A stretch of DNA of 64,000 nucleotides from Hyphomicrobiaceae bacterium (GCA_025351355.1 JANXWC010000173.1:1-64000); one strand, 5' to 3'; counted from the stretch's first letter, positions 25,101 through 34,295 are shown. The notes: a model not told the origin generated them from the sequence alone. Numbers and translations are program-made.

Positions 25101-25339
25101 GCCTAGCTAACGTCGACCTCACCCAGTCGTGAGTGGCATTTGAAGTGGCAAGGGGTGATAACTACGCCGGGGTGGCTTATATCTGCTCATGAAATAAAGC
25201 TGCCGGCTTCGTCTTTTTGGCTCGACTGCTTTGCGTCCGCATCGTGTCCAGGCATAGCGTGTAGACATAATGAATTATGGTCAGCAGTCCGAGTGTTCGC
25301 CAACCCGGTTGAGCTGATCCCATCAGTCAGGCAATAGTC

Positions 25340-26104
25340 ATGCGCAAAACTTCGATTGCTCAATTATTCGGCGCCTTGGCTCTGCTGGCACCGCTCTCTG
25401 CCACGGCTGGAGACACTAAAGTAACCGGACAGATTCAATCGGTAATCGAACTCTATACCAGCCAGGGCTGTTCGTCTTGCCCACCCGCCGACGCGCTGCT
25501 GAAGACGTATATTGAACGCGACGGGGTCCTTGCGTTGTCGTTCAATGTCGACATCTGGGATAGCCTCGGCTGGAAAGATACGCTGGCGAAACCGGAATTC
25601 ACCAAACGACAACGCGCCTATGCGCAGACGCGCGGCGATGGCCAAGTCTATACGCCGCAAACCGTTATTAACGGTATGGCCCACGCGGTCGGCAGCGATC
25701 GCCGCGCCATCGACGCGGAAATTTCGACGACCGTCGCCCAAACCAAGGCCATGCGTGTTGCGCTCAGCATCGCAGCCGACGGTGACGGGCTGCAGATCGA
25801 TACTCCGACATGGTCTGTTGCGCGCGCCGCGGCCGTCAACGCCACGCTATGGCTCGTCAAATTTACCCCGCTCGCCAGCGTCGATATTCAGCGCGGCGAA
25901 AACAGCGGCCGGTCCGTTTCCTATCATAACGTTGTGCGTCAGTTTACGTCGGTTGGGAACTGGCGCGGCGAAGCGTCGTCGACGAAATTATCGCGGGCGC
26001 AACTTGTCGACTGTACACCGGGCACCTGCGCCATCCTGCTGCAACAAGGTGGCACCGGCAGCATCCTTGGTGCCGCATGGGTGCCAGGTATAAGCGGGAC
26101 GTAA
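25340..26104 (+). CDS. Exported DUF1223 thioredoxin-like protein
   Basis: A 254-residue protein of the DUF1223 family, common in alphaproteobacteria. Residues 1-23 form a signal peptide ('LSATA'). The mature part begins 'SVIELYTSQGCSSCPPADALL', a thioredoxin-like first strand with a CxxC at Cys44 and Cys47 followed by a double proline, as typical for the family. A later 'VYTPQTVING' supplies the cis-proline-type segment. Probably a periplasmic thiol-disulfide protein; physiological substrate unknown. Monocistronic. Confidence 0.87.
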   Translation: MRKTSIAQLFGALALLAPLSATAGDTKVTGQIQSVIELYTSQGCSSCPPADALLKTYIERDGVLALSFNVDIWDSLGWKDTLAKPEFTKRQRAYAQTRGDGQVYTPQTVINGMAHAVGSDRRAIDAEISTTVAQTKAMRVALSIAADGDGLQIDTPTWSVARAAAVNATLWLVKFTPLASVDIQRGENSGRSVSYHNVVRQFTSVGNWRGEASSTKLSRAQLVDCTPGTCAILLQQGGTGSILGAAWVPGISGT

Positions 26105-26260
26105 GGCAATCCTGAATTGCCGACGATCACGCCCTAACGGTTGCTTTCTTGTGTGCATAATTGGTCATCTATTGACCGCATTTCCTGGTAAACGTTGAAT
26201 GGTATCGGCTCAGCTTCGCGCACGCGCGGCGGCCCTGATTCAACCCATGCGAGGAACCCC

Positions 26261-26635
26261 ATGCGCCGTACCACAAAATGCATTCTGGCCACAGCAACTC
26301 TAGTCGGTTTTGCCGGTTCGGCTCAAGCTGCCGATCCGTTCGGCACCTGGATTAGGCCATCAACCGGATCGCAAATTTCATTCTACGATTGCGGCGGCAA
26401 GTTGTGCGCCAAGGTCATCGGCGTCAAGGATCAAACCAAGAAAGACATGGTCGGCAAGGTCATCATGACTGGCGCCGCCAAAAGCGGCGACAACGCCTGG
26501 AAGGGCGATTTGCTCAATCTGGAAGACGGCAAGACCTATTCCGGCGTCGTGACGCTGGTTTCCCCGGCATCCTTGAACCTCAAGGGCTGCGCCTTGGGCG
26601 GACTGATTTGCAAGGACGAAAACCTGACCAAGTAA
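26261..26635 (+). CDS. Exported DUF2147 protein
   Basis: A 124-residue small secreted protein. Signal peptide residues 1-24 ('GSAQA'), then 'DPFGTWIRPSTGSQISFYDC', which is the DUF2147 opening. Cysteines in 'YDCGGKLCAKV' and 'GCALGGLICKDE' could form two disulfides. The start at 26261 is chosen because gagga lies about 8 bases upstream and the signal peptide begins there. DUF2147 proteins are thought to be lipocalin-like periplasmic proteins without a known ligand. Followed by a strong terminator. Confidence 0.83.
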   Translation: MRRTTKCILATATLVGFAGSAQAADPFGTWIRPSTGSQISFYDCGGKLCAKVIGVKDQTKKDMVGKVIMTGAAKSGDNAWKGDLLNLEDGKTYSGVVTLVSPASLNLKGCALGGLICKDENLTK

Positions 26636-26659
26636 TCCCGCCTCATTCAATTTTCTGGC

Positions 26660-26697
26660 GGCTCGGGCGGTCAACACGCCCGGGCCGTCTTTGTTTC
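26660..26697 (+). terminator. Rho-independent terminator of the DUF2147 gene
   Basis: GGCTCGGGCG (26660-26669) pairs with CGCCCGGGCC (26677-26686; one G-T pair) and is followed by gtctttgttt. It also lies at the convergent end of the minus-strand EamA gene. Confidence 0.85.
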
Positions 26698-27541
26698 AAC
26701 GGGCGACCCGCAGCACGATGGCACCCGCCGTTGTGACGAATGTTGAGACCAACTTGGCCAGATCGAGCCGCTCCCGCATCACCACGACGCTGATCAGCAA
26801 CGCGATGACGATACTGGTTTCGCGCAACGCTGCGACCAATGCGATCGGCGCCCGCGTAAATCCCCAGACCGCAATCGCGTAGGCGATAAACGAAGCGCCG
26901 CCTCCGATCAGCATGGTCAGGCGGGCCTCCGGCCAGACACGCGCCACCAGGCCCGGCTTATAGACCGCCATGATCGCGGCGAAGGTCAGCGCATTGAGGA
27001 TCGCCTCCCAGGCGTAAAAACCCACCGCCGAACCCGCCACCCGCGCGCCCGTCCCGTCGACCAGTGTGTAGCCCGCGATAAACGCTGCCGTCGTCAATGC
27101 CAGTCCCGCGGCCTTGGGATTGCGCAACCCGTCGCCACTGCGCACCAACAACAGGCTCATGATACCCGCGCCGATCATCGCCACCGCGGCCAATTGGACC
27201 GGCGACAGCTGCTCGCCCAGCACAAGGACGGAAATGGCCGTAACGATCATTGGCGCCGTGCCGCGCGCAATCGGGTAGACTTGGCTCATATCGCCGGCGC
27301 GATAGGACCATAGCAAAAACAATTGGTAGCCTTGGTGCAATACCGTGCTGACGATCATGTAGGGTATGCTCGCGCCAGCGGGCCATGGCACGAAGCCGAC
27401 GAGCAGGATCGCAATCGGTGCGTGGCCCAGTACGACTGCGGTCATGCTGAGATATTTGTCGCTCGCCGTCTTGACGACCGCGTTCCAAGAGGCATGCAGC
27501 GCGGCCGCGAACAGCACGGCGATGAAAACAGTTGCGTCCAT
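26696..27541 (-). CDS. EamA/DMT-family membrane transporter
   Basis: A 281-residue protein with about ten hydrophobic segments arranged as two EamA repeats. The first begins 'LFAAALHASWNAVVK' and ends with 'VLVLGEQLSPVQLAA'; the second ends 'VVMRERLDLAKLVSTFV'. The paired '(G/R)E(Q/R)L' motif is the family hallmark. Likely an inner-membrane exporter of metabolites or amino acids. ATG 27541 (after GGGGGA) is preferred to the TTG two codons earlier. Stop overlaps the terminator region of the convergent gene. Confidence 0.87.
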   Translation of the reverse strand: MDATVFIAVLFAAALHASWNAVVKTASDKYLSMTAVVLGHAPIAILLVGFVPWPAGASIPYMIVSTVLHQGYQLFLLWSYRAGDMSQVYPIARGTAPMIVTAISVLVLGEQLSPVQLAAVAMIGAGIMSLLLVRSGDGLRNPKAAGLALTTAAFIAGYTLVDGTGARVAGSAVGFYAWEAILNALTFAAIMAVYKPGLVARVWPEARLTMLIGGGASFIAYAIAVWGFTRAPIALVAALRETSIVIALLISVVVMRERLDLAKLVSTFVTTAGAIVLRVAR

Positions 27542-27676
27542 GTGCAATCCCCCGACAGAGCCGTAGTCATCTCATGTCGGAGATCGGTGCCCTTACCTGA
27601 AGTCTGGAGCTTTTCCGCGCCCAACGCACTAATTAAATGGCGTTACATTGCGGGACTGACAAGATCCGCGAAGCCG

Positions 27677-27913
27677 TCACCCGCGCTTCGACATCAGACA
27701 CCCTTCCAGGCACCGCTGCAGTTGCATCTCGCAGGCGCCGCGATTGGCGGTGGATTTGTAACAGGCTCCGAACGCTGCCTTGCACGAATCGGAGCAGCCC
27801 GCGCCTTGGGCATATACCCCGCACGACGGTCCAGACGCCGACAGCAGCAACGCCAGCAGCGAGGCCACCAACGGCTTCATCAACTTCTTGCGCACAGTTA
27901 GGTAGCGAGCCAT
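27677..27913 (-). CDS. Small exported protein with a symmetric six-cysteine motif
   Basis: A 78-residue product with a signal peptide (about residues 1-36, 'VYAQG') after an AAGGA ribosome site. The mature chain of about 42 residues has cysteines at 40, 44, 51, 61, 68 and 72, i.e. the mirror-symmetric spacing C-x3-C-x6-C-x9-C-x6-C-x3-C. That pattern fits an antiparallel helical hairpin stapled by three disulfides (40-72, 44-68, 51-61), reminiscent of twin-CxnC proteins. I know no bacterial family name for it. An in-frame start at codon 12 would still leave a signal peptide. Confidence 0.7.
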   Translation of the reverse strand: MARYLTVRKKLMKPLVASLLALLLSASGPSCGVYAQGAGCSDSCKAAFGACYKSTANRGACEMQLQRCLEGCLMSKRG

Positions 27914-28108
27914 GACAACGTCCTTCGCTAATGGCCGCGCCGATCCGTGAGACCGCCAGGCGCACCAGCCCTAATCAGTCATTAGCTAAGATTGTTGCCA
28001 TGAACCCGTGCTGAACAAAAAATGTGCACTGCAACACCGTCCACGTCAGCCGACTGTCTCTACGCACCGCATCCGCCCGGAGCAGCGCTTTATTCAGCTC
28101 GGCTTCAC

Positions 28109-29509
28109 TCAGAACGCATATTCCTCGAATACCGGCAAAACGCTTCCCCCCCAGGTCTCGTGGTAGGATGCCAGCATCGCGTCCGCTGTCGTGTGGCCGG
28201 AGCGCACGATCTGTTGCAGCGGTTCAAGATAGACGCTTTCGTCCTGCCCCAGCATCGACAGGCGCCCCCGCCGACCAAGACCGCCGCGCGCGATTTCGAC
28301 GACGGTCCGGGCCACATCGTTGACCGTCCCTCTCCGAAACGGCGTGGCCAACGCGCCGATCGGCACGCCGTCACGCAACCCGTCGCGTTCCGCAGCGGTC
28401 CAGTCCTTGATCACGTCTGATGCCGCATCCAACGCAACCTGATCATACAAAAGGCCGACCCACAGCGCCGATAGTGCGCAGATTTGCGGCAAACGACCGC
28501 CGTCCGCGCCGCGCATTTCCAGGAATTTTTTCATTCGCACGTCGGGAAACAGCGTCGTCAGATGATCGGCCCAATCGTCGATCGTCGCCGTGTAGCCCGC
28601 GAGTTCCGACCGACCCAGCACCTGCGGCAGCCTGCCGGCCATGAAGTCGCGAAACGAAGCCCCGGCCACATCGATGTACTGGCCTTCACGAAAGATGAAA
28701 TACATTGGCACATCAAGCGCATAATCGACGTAGCGCTCATATCCCATGCCGCTTGCGAAGGCGAACGGCAGGTTGCCTGTCCGCGCCTTGTCCGTATCGC
28801 GCCAAACCTCTCCGCGCATGGACTTGAAGCCGTTGGGTTTTCCCTCCGTGAACGGCGATGCGGCAAACAGGGCCGTTGCGATGGGCTGCAAGGCCAGCGA
28901 CACCCGCAGCTTCTGCACCATATCGGTCTCGCTTTTGAAGTCGAGGTTTACCTGGACGGTGCACGTCCGATACATCATGTCGAGCCCCAGCGAGCCGACC
29001 TTGGGCATGTAACCCGACATGACCTTGTATCGCCGCTTCGGCATGTGGGGCACATCCTCACGTCGCGCCAGCGGCGCAAATCCCATTCCCAGCGCGCCGA
29101 TCCCCAAGTCCGCGCCGACTGCTTTGACCTGATCCAAATGGTCCGACGTTTCGCGTGCAACTTCATGTAAGGTGGACAGCGGGTCGCCCGACAGTTCGAA
29201 TTGCCCGCCGGGCTCCAGCGAAACCGTGCCGCCAGCTTCACCATCCGGTCGCTTGAGCGCAATGATGGTCTGGCCCTCGCGGATGGCTTCCCAGCCGAAA
29301 CGGCGCATCAGACCTTCCATCAAAGCGCATACGCCGCGCGGCCCGTCGTACGAAACTGGCGCCAAATTGTCTTTGTAAAACAGAAACTTTTCGTGTTCGG
29401 TGCCGATCCGCCAGGCTTCCACCGGCTTTTCTCCCTTGGCGATCCACCCGATGAGATCATCGCGCGACTGGATGGCTGGGCTTGGCGCGCTTTCCTGACG
29501 TGTCGACAT
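28109..29509 (-). CDS. gshA: Glutamate-cysteine ligase, plant/alphaproteobacterial type
   Basis: A 466-residue ATP-dependent ligase joining glutamate and cysteine, the first step of glutathione synthesis. It belongs to the GCS2 (plant-type) class found in alphaproteobacteria: motifs 'RIGTEHEKFLFY', 'VSLEPGGQFELSG' and 'YRTCTVQVNLDF' are characteristic, and 'MRGADGG' and the C-terminal 'PVFEEYAF' complete the family layout. ATG 29509 has GAGGA 5 bases upstream; an earlier in-frame start adds 12 residues. Stands alone; no gshB is visible in the window. Confidence 0.95.
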   Translation of the reverse strand: MSTRQESAPSPAIQSRDDLIGWIAKGEKPVEAWRIGTEHEKFLFYKDNLAPVSYDGPRGVCALMEGLMRRFGWEAIREGQTIIALKRPDGEAGGTVSLEPGGQFELSGDPLSTLHEVARETSDHLDQVKAVGADLGIGALGMGFAPLARREDVPHMPKRRYKVMSGYMPKVGSLGLDMMYRTCTVQVNLDFKSETDMVQKLRVSLALQPIATALFAASPFTEGKPNGFKSMRGEVWRDTDKARTGNLPFAFASGMGYERYVDYALDVPMYFIFREGQYIDVAGASFRDFMAGRLPQVLGRSELAGYTATIDDWADHLTTLFPDVRMKKFLEMRGADGGRLPQICALSALWVGLLYDQVALDAASDVIKDWTAAERDGLRDGVPIGALATPFRRGTVNDVARTVVEIARGGLGRRGRLSMLGQDESVYLEPLQQIVRSGHTTADAMLASYHETWGGSVLPVFEEYAF

Positions 29510-29786
29510 ACATTCCTCAAATTTCGCGGACCCAACGGCGTCCATCGCCGATAAGCCAAATTGTGCTCGTCTTATGGGACGTAGCGCGTGGGCTTACAAG
29601 GGTCACACACCCGGCGCGCAGGACTGACGGTATCACTAACGACCGGTAGAAACCGCTGGCAACCTGCTGTGCATCAATGGCGTCATTACCGTCTCGTGCT
29701 CCTCGCCCGACGTCAATTCCAGCGATACTGCATCGAACTCGGGATCGTCCGCTTTGATCGTCCGGCATTTCTGTCGCGCAGTTGGC

Positions 29787-29823
29787 CAAAAAGTGAGGGG
29801 CGGGCCACATGACCCGCCCCTCA
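29787..29823 (-). terminator. Rho-independent terminator of the minus-strand binding-protein gene
   Basis: TGAGGGGCGGG pairs with CCCGCCCCTCA (29794-29804 with 29813-29823), followed on the minus strand by CTTTTT. It lies 36 bp beyond the stop. The 29510-29786 gap beyond it holds no recognisable gene. Confidence 0.9.
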
Positions 29824-29858
29824 TTGATTTCTCGCTCATTTAAATCCGGCCGAAACGG

Positions 29859-31085
29859 TTACTTCTTGACCAGCGGGCAACCGCCCTGGTCCAGCGGACG
29901 CCATGCTTCATCAGCCGGGATCGTCTTGACCAACTTGACGTAGTCCCATGGTGCCTTGCTTTCTTCCGGCGTCTTGACCTGCCACAGATACATTGGATGC
30001 ATCTGGCGACCGTCTTCGCGCACTTTGCCCTTACCAAACACCACGTCGTCGGTCGGCAATTCCTTCATTTTGGCGACGATCTTGGTGCCATCGCGTGTTT
30101 GCGCCGCCTCAATCGCCTTGAGGAAGTGCATCATACCACCGTAGTTGCCGGCATGGTTCATGGTCGGATACTGCTTGCCGTTCATCTTCTCGACGAACCG
30201 TTTCGTCCAGGCGCGCGTATCGTCATTCATGTCCCAATAGAAGCTGTCGGTGTACTGCAGTCCTTGTGCGATCTTGAGGCCCAGCGAGTGCACGTCGGTG
30301 ACGAATACGAGCAGACCCGCCAGCCGCTGGCCAGCTTGCACGATACCAAATTCGGACGCCTGCTTGATCGCGTTGATCGTGTCGCCGCCGGCATTCGCCA
30401 AGCCGATGACCTTGGCTTTCGAGCCCTGCGCCTGCAGCAGGAACGATGAAAAATCGGGATTGTTGAGCGGTACGCGCACGCCGCCGACCACCTTGCCGCC
30501 CTTGGCTTTGACGACCCCTGCGGTCTGCGCCTCAAGATCATGGCCGAAGGCATAGTCGGCAGTGATAAAGAACCAACTGTCGCCGCCGGTCGCCACGATC
30601 GCACTGCCCGTCCCGTTGGCCAGCGCATAATTGTCGAAGGTCCAGTGCACCGTGTTCGGCGAGCACGCATCGCCCGTCAGACGAGCGCTGCCGGCCGAGC
30701 CGTTGACCATCACCTTGTTGAGGTTCTTCACCACGTCATTGACGGCCAGCGCCACACCGGAATTGGGCACGTCGAGGATCATGTCGATGCCATCACGTTC
30801 GAGCCATTGGCGCGCAATTGTCGAGCCGACGTCCGGCTTGTTCTGATGGTCGGCAAAAATGATCTCGACCTTCAGCTTCGAATTCGGATTGGCCTTCATG
30901 TAGTCTTCGAGCGCCATCCGCGCGCCGATCACCGAGCCCTGTCCGGTCGCGTCCGCATAAAGGCTGGACTGATCGTTGAGCACGCCGACCTTGACCACGC
31001 CGTCGAACGGCGCTTGCGCCCATGCGGGCAACGCCAAGCTTGCGGCCAGCAAGCCTCCCGCCACAACCGATATGACATTCTTCAT
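29859..31085 (-). CDS. Liv-type ABC substrate-binding protein (system 2, copy A)
   Basis: A 408-residue periplasmic binding protein (Peripla_BP_6). Signal peptide residues 1-23, cleaved after 'AWA'; the mature part starts 'PFDGVVKVGVLNDQSSLYAD'. ATG 31085 is clear: GGGAGAG precedes it and the signal peptide begins there, although the frame is open much further upstream. It is paralogous to the plus-strand product at 32868, sharing 'ADHQNKPDVGS', 'SWFFITADYAFG' and the C-terminal 'GGCPLVK'. Transcribed away from the permease/ATPase genes and ended by its own terminator, so it may supply the same transporter with a second specificity. Confidence 0.9.
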   Translation of the reverse strand: MKNVISVVAGGLLAASLALPAWAQAPFDGVVKVGVLNDQSSLYADATGQGSVIGARMALEDYMKANPNSKLKVEIIFADHQNKPDVGSTIARQWLERDGIDMILDVPNSGVALAVNDVVKNLNKVMVNGSAGSARLTGDACSPNTVHWTFDNYALANGTGSAIVATGGDSWFFITADYAFGHDLEAQTAGVVKAKGGKVVGGVRVPLNNPDFSSFLLQAQGSKAKVIGLANAGGDTINAIKQASEFGIVQAGQRLAGLLVFVTDVHSLGLKIAQGLQYTDSFYWDMNDDTRAWTKRFVEKMNGKQYPTMNHAGNYGGMMHFLKAIEAAQTRDGTKIVAKMKELPTDDVVFGKGKVREDGRQMHPMYLWQVKTPEESKAPWDYVKLVKTIPADEAWRPLDQGGCPLVKK

Positions 31086-31228
31086 GCGTTTCTCTCCCAC
31101 GGCCTTGTTGATGACGCCAATAGCGCCGTTTGCCGACGCCAGAGGCAAGGATAGAAGGGACAGACACACTACGCGAGCCCTATTCTTGCGCCGACCTTCG
31201 CGTCGCCGGCCCACGGACAAAATGCGAA

Positions 31229-31252
31229 TGTACAAACGCCACACTGTACAGT
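31229..31252. promoter_or_regulatory. Paired TGTACA palindromes in the divergent Liv promoter region
   Basis: TGTACA occurs at 31229-31234 and 31245-31250, 16 bp apart; the second is the core of the 10-bp palindrome ACTGTACAGT (31243-31252). It sits between the divergent binding-protein gene (start 31085) and the livG-type gene (start 31296): a candidate operator controlling both. Confidence 0.3.
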
Positions 31253-31295
31253 AACAGTGGCAAAAAAGACGATAACTCAGTGGCGGGAAAAACGG

Positions 31296-32054
31296 ATGAG
31301 CCAGGGCGAAGTGATCCTGGAGGCACGGGATCTGGTCAAGGATTTCGCGGGCTTCCTGGCAGTTAATCATGCGAGTTTTAAGGTAAAACGCGGCACCATT
31401 CACGCCCTGATTGGACCCAATGGCGCCGGGAAAACCACCCTTTTCAATCTGTTGACGAAATTCTTGACGCCCACTCAAGGCCAAATCCTGTTCAAGGGCG
31501 AAGATATCACCGCGCTTCCGCCCGCCGAGGTGGCGCGACGCGGATTAGTGCGCTCGTTCCAGATCTCAGCCGTCTTCCCCCATCTCTCGGTGCTCGACAA
31601 CGTTCGCGTCGCTCTGCAGCGGCAACGCGGTGGCTCGTTCGACTTCTGGCGGTCACGCAAGGTGTTGGAGGTCTATCACGACCGCGCCATGCAATTGATC
31701 GCCGATGTCGGCCTGACTCAATACGCCAACCAGCCGGCGGTGTCGCTGGCGTACGGTCGCAAGCGCGCCCTCGAGCTGGCAACCACGTTAGCGCTCGAAC
31801 CGGAATTGATGCTGCTCGACGAACCGATGGCCGGCATGGCGCACGAAGACATCGAGCGCATCCAGGAATTGATCCGCACCGCCAGCAAAGGGCGCACCGT
31901 GCTCATGGTGGAGCACAATCTCAATGTCGTGGCCTCGTTGTCGGATACCATCACCGTGCTGACGCGCGGCCAGATCCTCACCGAGGGCGACTACAAAACC
32001 GTATCGGCCAACGCCGATGTACAACAAGCCTACATGGGTGTCGGTCATGGCTGA
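31296..32054 (+). CDS. Liv-type ABC ATPase, LivG family (system 2)
   Basis: A 252-residue ATPase. Walker A is 'GPNGAGKTT', Walker B 'LMLLDEPMAGM', and the signature is the LivG variant 'LAYGRKRALELATTL'. 'MVEHNLNVV' carries the switch histidine. ATG 31296 is preferred to an upstream in-frame GTG at 31257 because the family starts close to 'ILEARDLVKDF'. First gene of the second Liv operon; its end overlaps the next start by 8 bp. Confidence 0.9.
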   Translation: MSQGEVILEARDLVKDFAGFLAVNHASFKVKRGTIHALIGPNGAGKTTLFNLLTKFLTPTQGQILFKGEDITALPPAEVARRGLVRSFQISAVFPHLSVLDNVRVALQRQRGGSFDFWRSRKVLEVYHDRAMQLIADVGLTQYANQPAVSLAYGRKRALELATTLALEPELMLLDEPMAGMAHEDIERIQELIRTASKGRTVLMVEHNLNVVASLSDTITVLTRGQILTEGDYKTVSANADVQQAYMGVGHG

Positions 32055-32781
32055 GATTAGGACATCAGCCACCCCAGGCGCCCCGTTGCTATCCGTCAAA
32101 AACCTGCAGAGCTGGTATGGCGAGAGCCACATCCTGCACGGGGTCAATCTGGAGGTACGGCAAGGCGAGGTCGTCACCCTGCTTGGTCGCAATGGCGCTG
32201 GCAAGACGACCACTCTGAAGTCGATCATGGGCGTCGTGCGCAAACGGCAAGGGTCCATTACCAAGGGTGGCACTGAAACCATTGGTCTGCCGTCCGAGCG
32301 CATCGCCAAGCTCGGCATCGCGCTGTGCCCGGAAGAACGCGCGATCTTCTCCAGCTTGACGGTGCGCGAAAACCTGATGTTGCCGCCTAAACTGCGCGAC
32401 GGCGGCATGAGCGTCGACGAAATCTTCTCGCTGTTTCCAAACTTAAAAGAGCGTATTGGCACCAGTCAGGGCACCAAGCTTTCCGGCGGCGAACAGCAGA
32501 TGCTGGCGATTGGTCGCATATTGCGTACCGGCGCCGACCTGCTGCTGCTGGATGAGCCGACTGAAGGCTTGGCGCCGGTCATCATCCAGCAGATCGGCCA
32601 CACCATTCGCAAACTGAAAGAGCGTGGCTTGACGATCCTGCTGGTGGAACAGAATTTCCGTTTCGCCTCCACGGTCGCCGACCGCTTCTACGTGATGGAC
32701 CACGGCGTTATCGTCGACGGCTTCAAGGCCGCCGACCTCGAGGCCAATATGCCGAAACTCCACGAATATCTGGGTGTATGA
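32047..32781 (+). CDS. Liv-type ABC ATPase, LivF family (system 2)
   Basis: A 244-residue ATPase with Walker A 'GRNGAGKTT', signature 'LSGGEQQMLAIGRIL', Walker B 'LLLLDEPTEGLAP' and 'LVEQNFRF' at the switch. ATG 32047 overlaps the end of the LivG-type gene; the frame is open further upstream but would intrude on it. Followed after 86 bp by the second binding-protein gene. Confidence 0.9.
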   Translation: MAEIRTSATPGAPLLSVKNLQSWYGESHILHGVNLEVRQGEVVTLLGRNGAGKTTTLKSIMGVVRKRQGSITKGGTETIGLPSERIAKLGIALCPEERAIFSSLTVRENLMLPPKLRDGGMSVDEIFSLFPNLKERIGTSQGTKLSGGEQQMLAIGRILRTGADLLLLDEPTEGLAPVIIQQIGHTIRKLKERGLTILLVEQNFRFASTVADRFYVMDHGVIVDGFKAADLEANMPKLHEYLGV

Positions 32782-32867
32782 AACGATACGCCCGGAGCCA
32801 GCCGCAACTTGTTTGCATCAACGGATCGCCGCGGACGGCGGTGACCGCATCAGGAGAGAGAAAACGC

Positions 32868-34088
32868 ATGCGTAAATACTCCATCAGCACCACGCTCGGG
32901 GCTGTCAGCTTGCTTGCCATCGCCGCCAGCCCGGCCCTCGCCCAATACAAAGGCCCCCCTATCAAGATCGGCGTTATGAACGACATGGCCGGCCCGTACG
33001 CCGACATCGCCGGTAAAGGCTCGGTGTGGGCCGCCAAGAAGGCAATCGAGGACTTCGGCGCCGCCAAAAAGGGCATGACGGTCGAGATCGTCAGCGCTGA
33101 CCATCAGAACAAGCCCGATGTGGGCTCGGCAGTCGCGCGCAAATGGCTTGAATCTGATGGCGTCGACATGATCACCGACGTCAACACCTCCTCGGTAGGC
33201 CTTGCCGTCAACGAAGTGACGTCCTCGCTGAACAAGGCCTATCTGAACGTCGGATCCGCCACGTCGGACCTCTCGGGCAAGGCTTGCAAGGCGACCACCG
33301 TGCATTGGATCTACGACACCTGGATGCTGGCCAACGGTACCGGCTCGGCCATCGTCAAGAACGGCGGCGACAGCTGGTTCTTCATCACCGCCGACTACGC
33401 CTTCGGCCTGGCGCTGGAGCGTGATACCGAAGCGGTCGTGCTGGCCAACGGCGGCAAGGTGGCCGGCAAGGTCCGCGCGCCATTCCCCACCGCCGACTTT
33501 TCGTCGTTCATGCTGCAGGCGCAGGCGTCCAAGGCCAAGGTCATCGGACTTGCCAATGCCGGCGCGGACACGATCAACGCGATCAAAACCGCCGGCGAGT
33601 TCGGCATCACGCAAAGCGGTCAGCAACTTGCAGGTTTGCTCGTGTTCCTGTCCGATGTGCACTCGCTCGGCCTGAAAACGGCTCAGGGCCTGACTTTCAC
33701 CGATGCTTGGTACTGGGACACCAACGACGCCAACCGCGCGTTCGCCAAAGAGTTCGCCGCGGCCAACGACGGCAAATATCCGACCTACGATCACGCCGGC
33801 GTTTATTCGGCGGTCACGCACTATCTGCGCGCAGCGGAAGCACTCGGCGACGTCAAGGACGGCAAGAAAGTCATCGACAAGATGAAAGAATTGCCGACCG
33901 ACGACAAGTTGCTAGGCAAGGGCATGATCCGTGCCGACGGGCGCAAAATCCACGACGTGCAACTCGTCCAGGTCAAAAAGCCGGATGAGAGCAAGTACCC
34001 CTACGACTATTACAAAGTGTTGGCGACAATCCCCGCCGACAAAGCCTTCCGCCCGATGGCCGAAGGCGGCTGTCCGCTGGTGAAGTAA
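32868..34088 (+). CDS. Liv-type ABC substrate-binding protein (system 2, copy B)
   Basis: A 406-residue binding protein with signal peptide residues 1-25 ('PALA', cleavage before 'QYKGPP'). ATG 32868 is preceded by aggagagag at a normal distance, settling the start among several in-frame candidates. Close paralogue of the minus-strand copy A. Members with this 'IKIGVMNDMAGPYADIAGKG' opening are common in soil alphaproteobacteria beside CoA-pathway genes, and ligands are usually carboxylic acids or amides, not certainly amino acids. Separated from the permease gene by a repeat-filled 207-bp gap. Confidence 0.9.
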   Translation: MRKYSISTTLGAVSLLAIAASPALAQYKGPPIKIGVMNDMAGPYADIAGKGSVWAAKKAIEDFGAAKKGMTVEIVSADHQNKPDVGSAVARKWLESDGVDMITDVNTSSVGLAVNEVTSSLNKAYLNVGSATSDLSGKACKATTVHWIYDTWMLANGTGSAIVKNGGDSWFFITADYAFGLALERDTEAVVLANGGKVAGKVRAPFPTADFSSFMLQAQASKAKVIGLANAGADTINAIKTAGEFGITQSGQQLAGLLVFLSDVHSLGLKTAQGLTFTDAWYWDTNDANRAFAKEFAAANDGKYPTYDHAGVYSAVTHYLRAAEALGDVKDGKKVIDKMKELPTDDKLLGKGMIRADGRKIHDVQLVQVKKPDESKYPYDYYKVLATIPADKAFRPMAEGGCPLVK

Positions 34089-34094
34089 GCTTCT

Positions 34095-34127
34095 CCCTCT
34101 CCCCATCGTCTTCCGATGGGGAGAGGG
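34095..34127. repeat. Perfect 14-bp hairpin after the binding-protein gene
   Basis: ccctctccccatcg (34095-34108) and its complement (34114-34127) enclose a 5-base loop. Six bases after the stop of the binding-protein gene, with no T tract. With the related unit at 34221-34263 it makes a pair of CTCTCCCC-type repeats widespread in Rhizobiales intergenic DNA. Confidence 0.8.
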
Positions 34128-34220
34128 CGGGGGGAGGGGCGGCGGCACACTCGTCTGCTGCAAGTTCCTCTGAGTGACGAAACCGAACAGAATATCCTGG
34201 GCACCATTCTTTGTGCTGCT

Positions 34221-34263
34221 GCCCCTCACCCTAACCCTCTCCCCGCGAAGACGGGGCGAGGGA
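34221..34263. repeat. CTCTCCCC-type repeat preceding the fused permease gene
   Basis: gcccctcaccctaaccctct followed by a cccc-g/c-gggg hairpin (ccccgcgaagacggggcgag). Roughly inverse in orientation to the hairpin unit at 34095, so the two flank the 93-bp middle of the gap. Confidence 0.75.
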
Positions 34264-34295
34264 ATTTTCCAGACCTTCCGGCACGAGCCCCAGCA

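Noticed and set aside
29636-29839. 67-codon minus-strand frame after the binding-protein gene
   Set aside because: Its start region is the terminator hairpin at 29794-29823, no ribosome site is visible and the product matches nothing known to me. Part of the sequence looks protein-like, so it is left as a weak possibility only.
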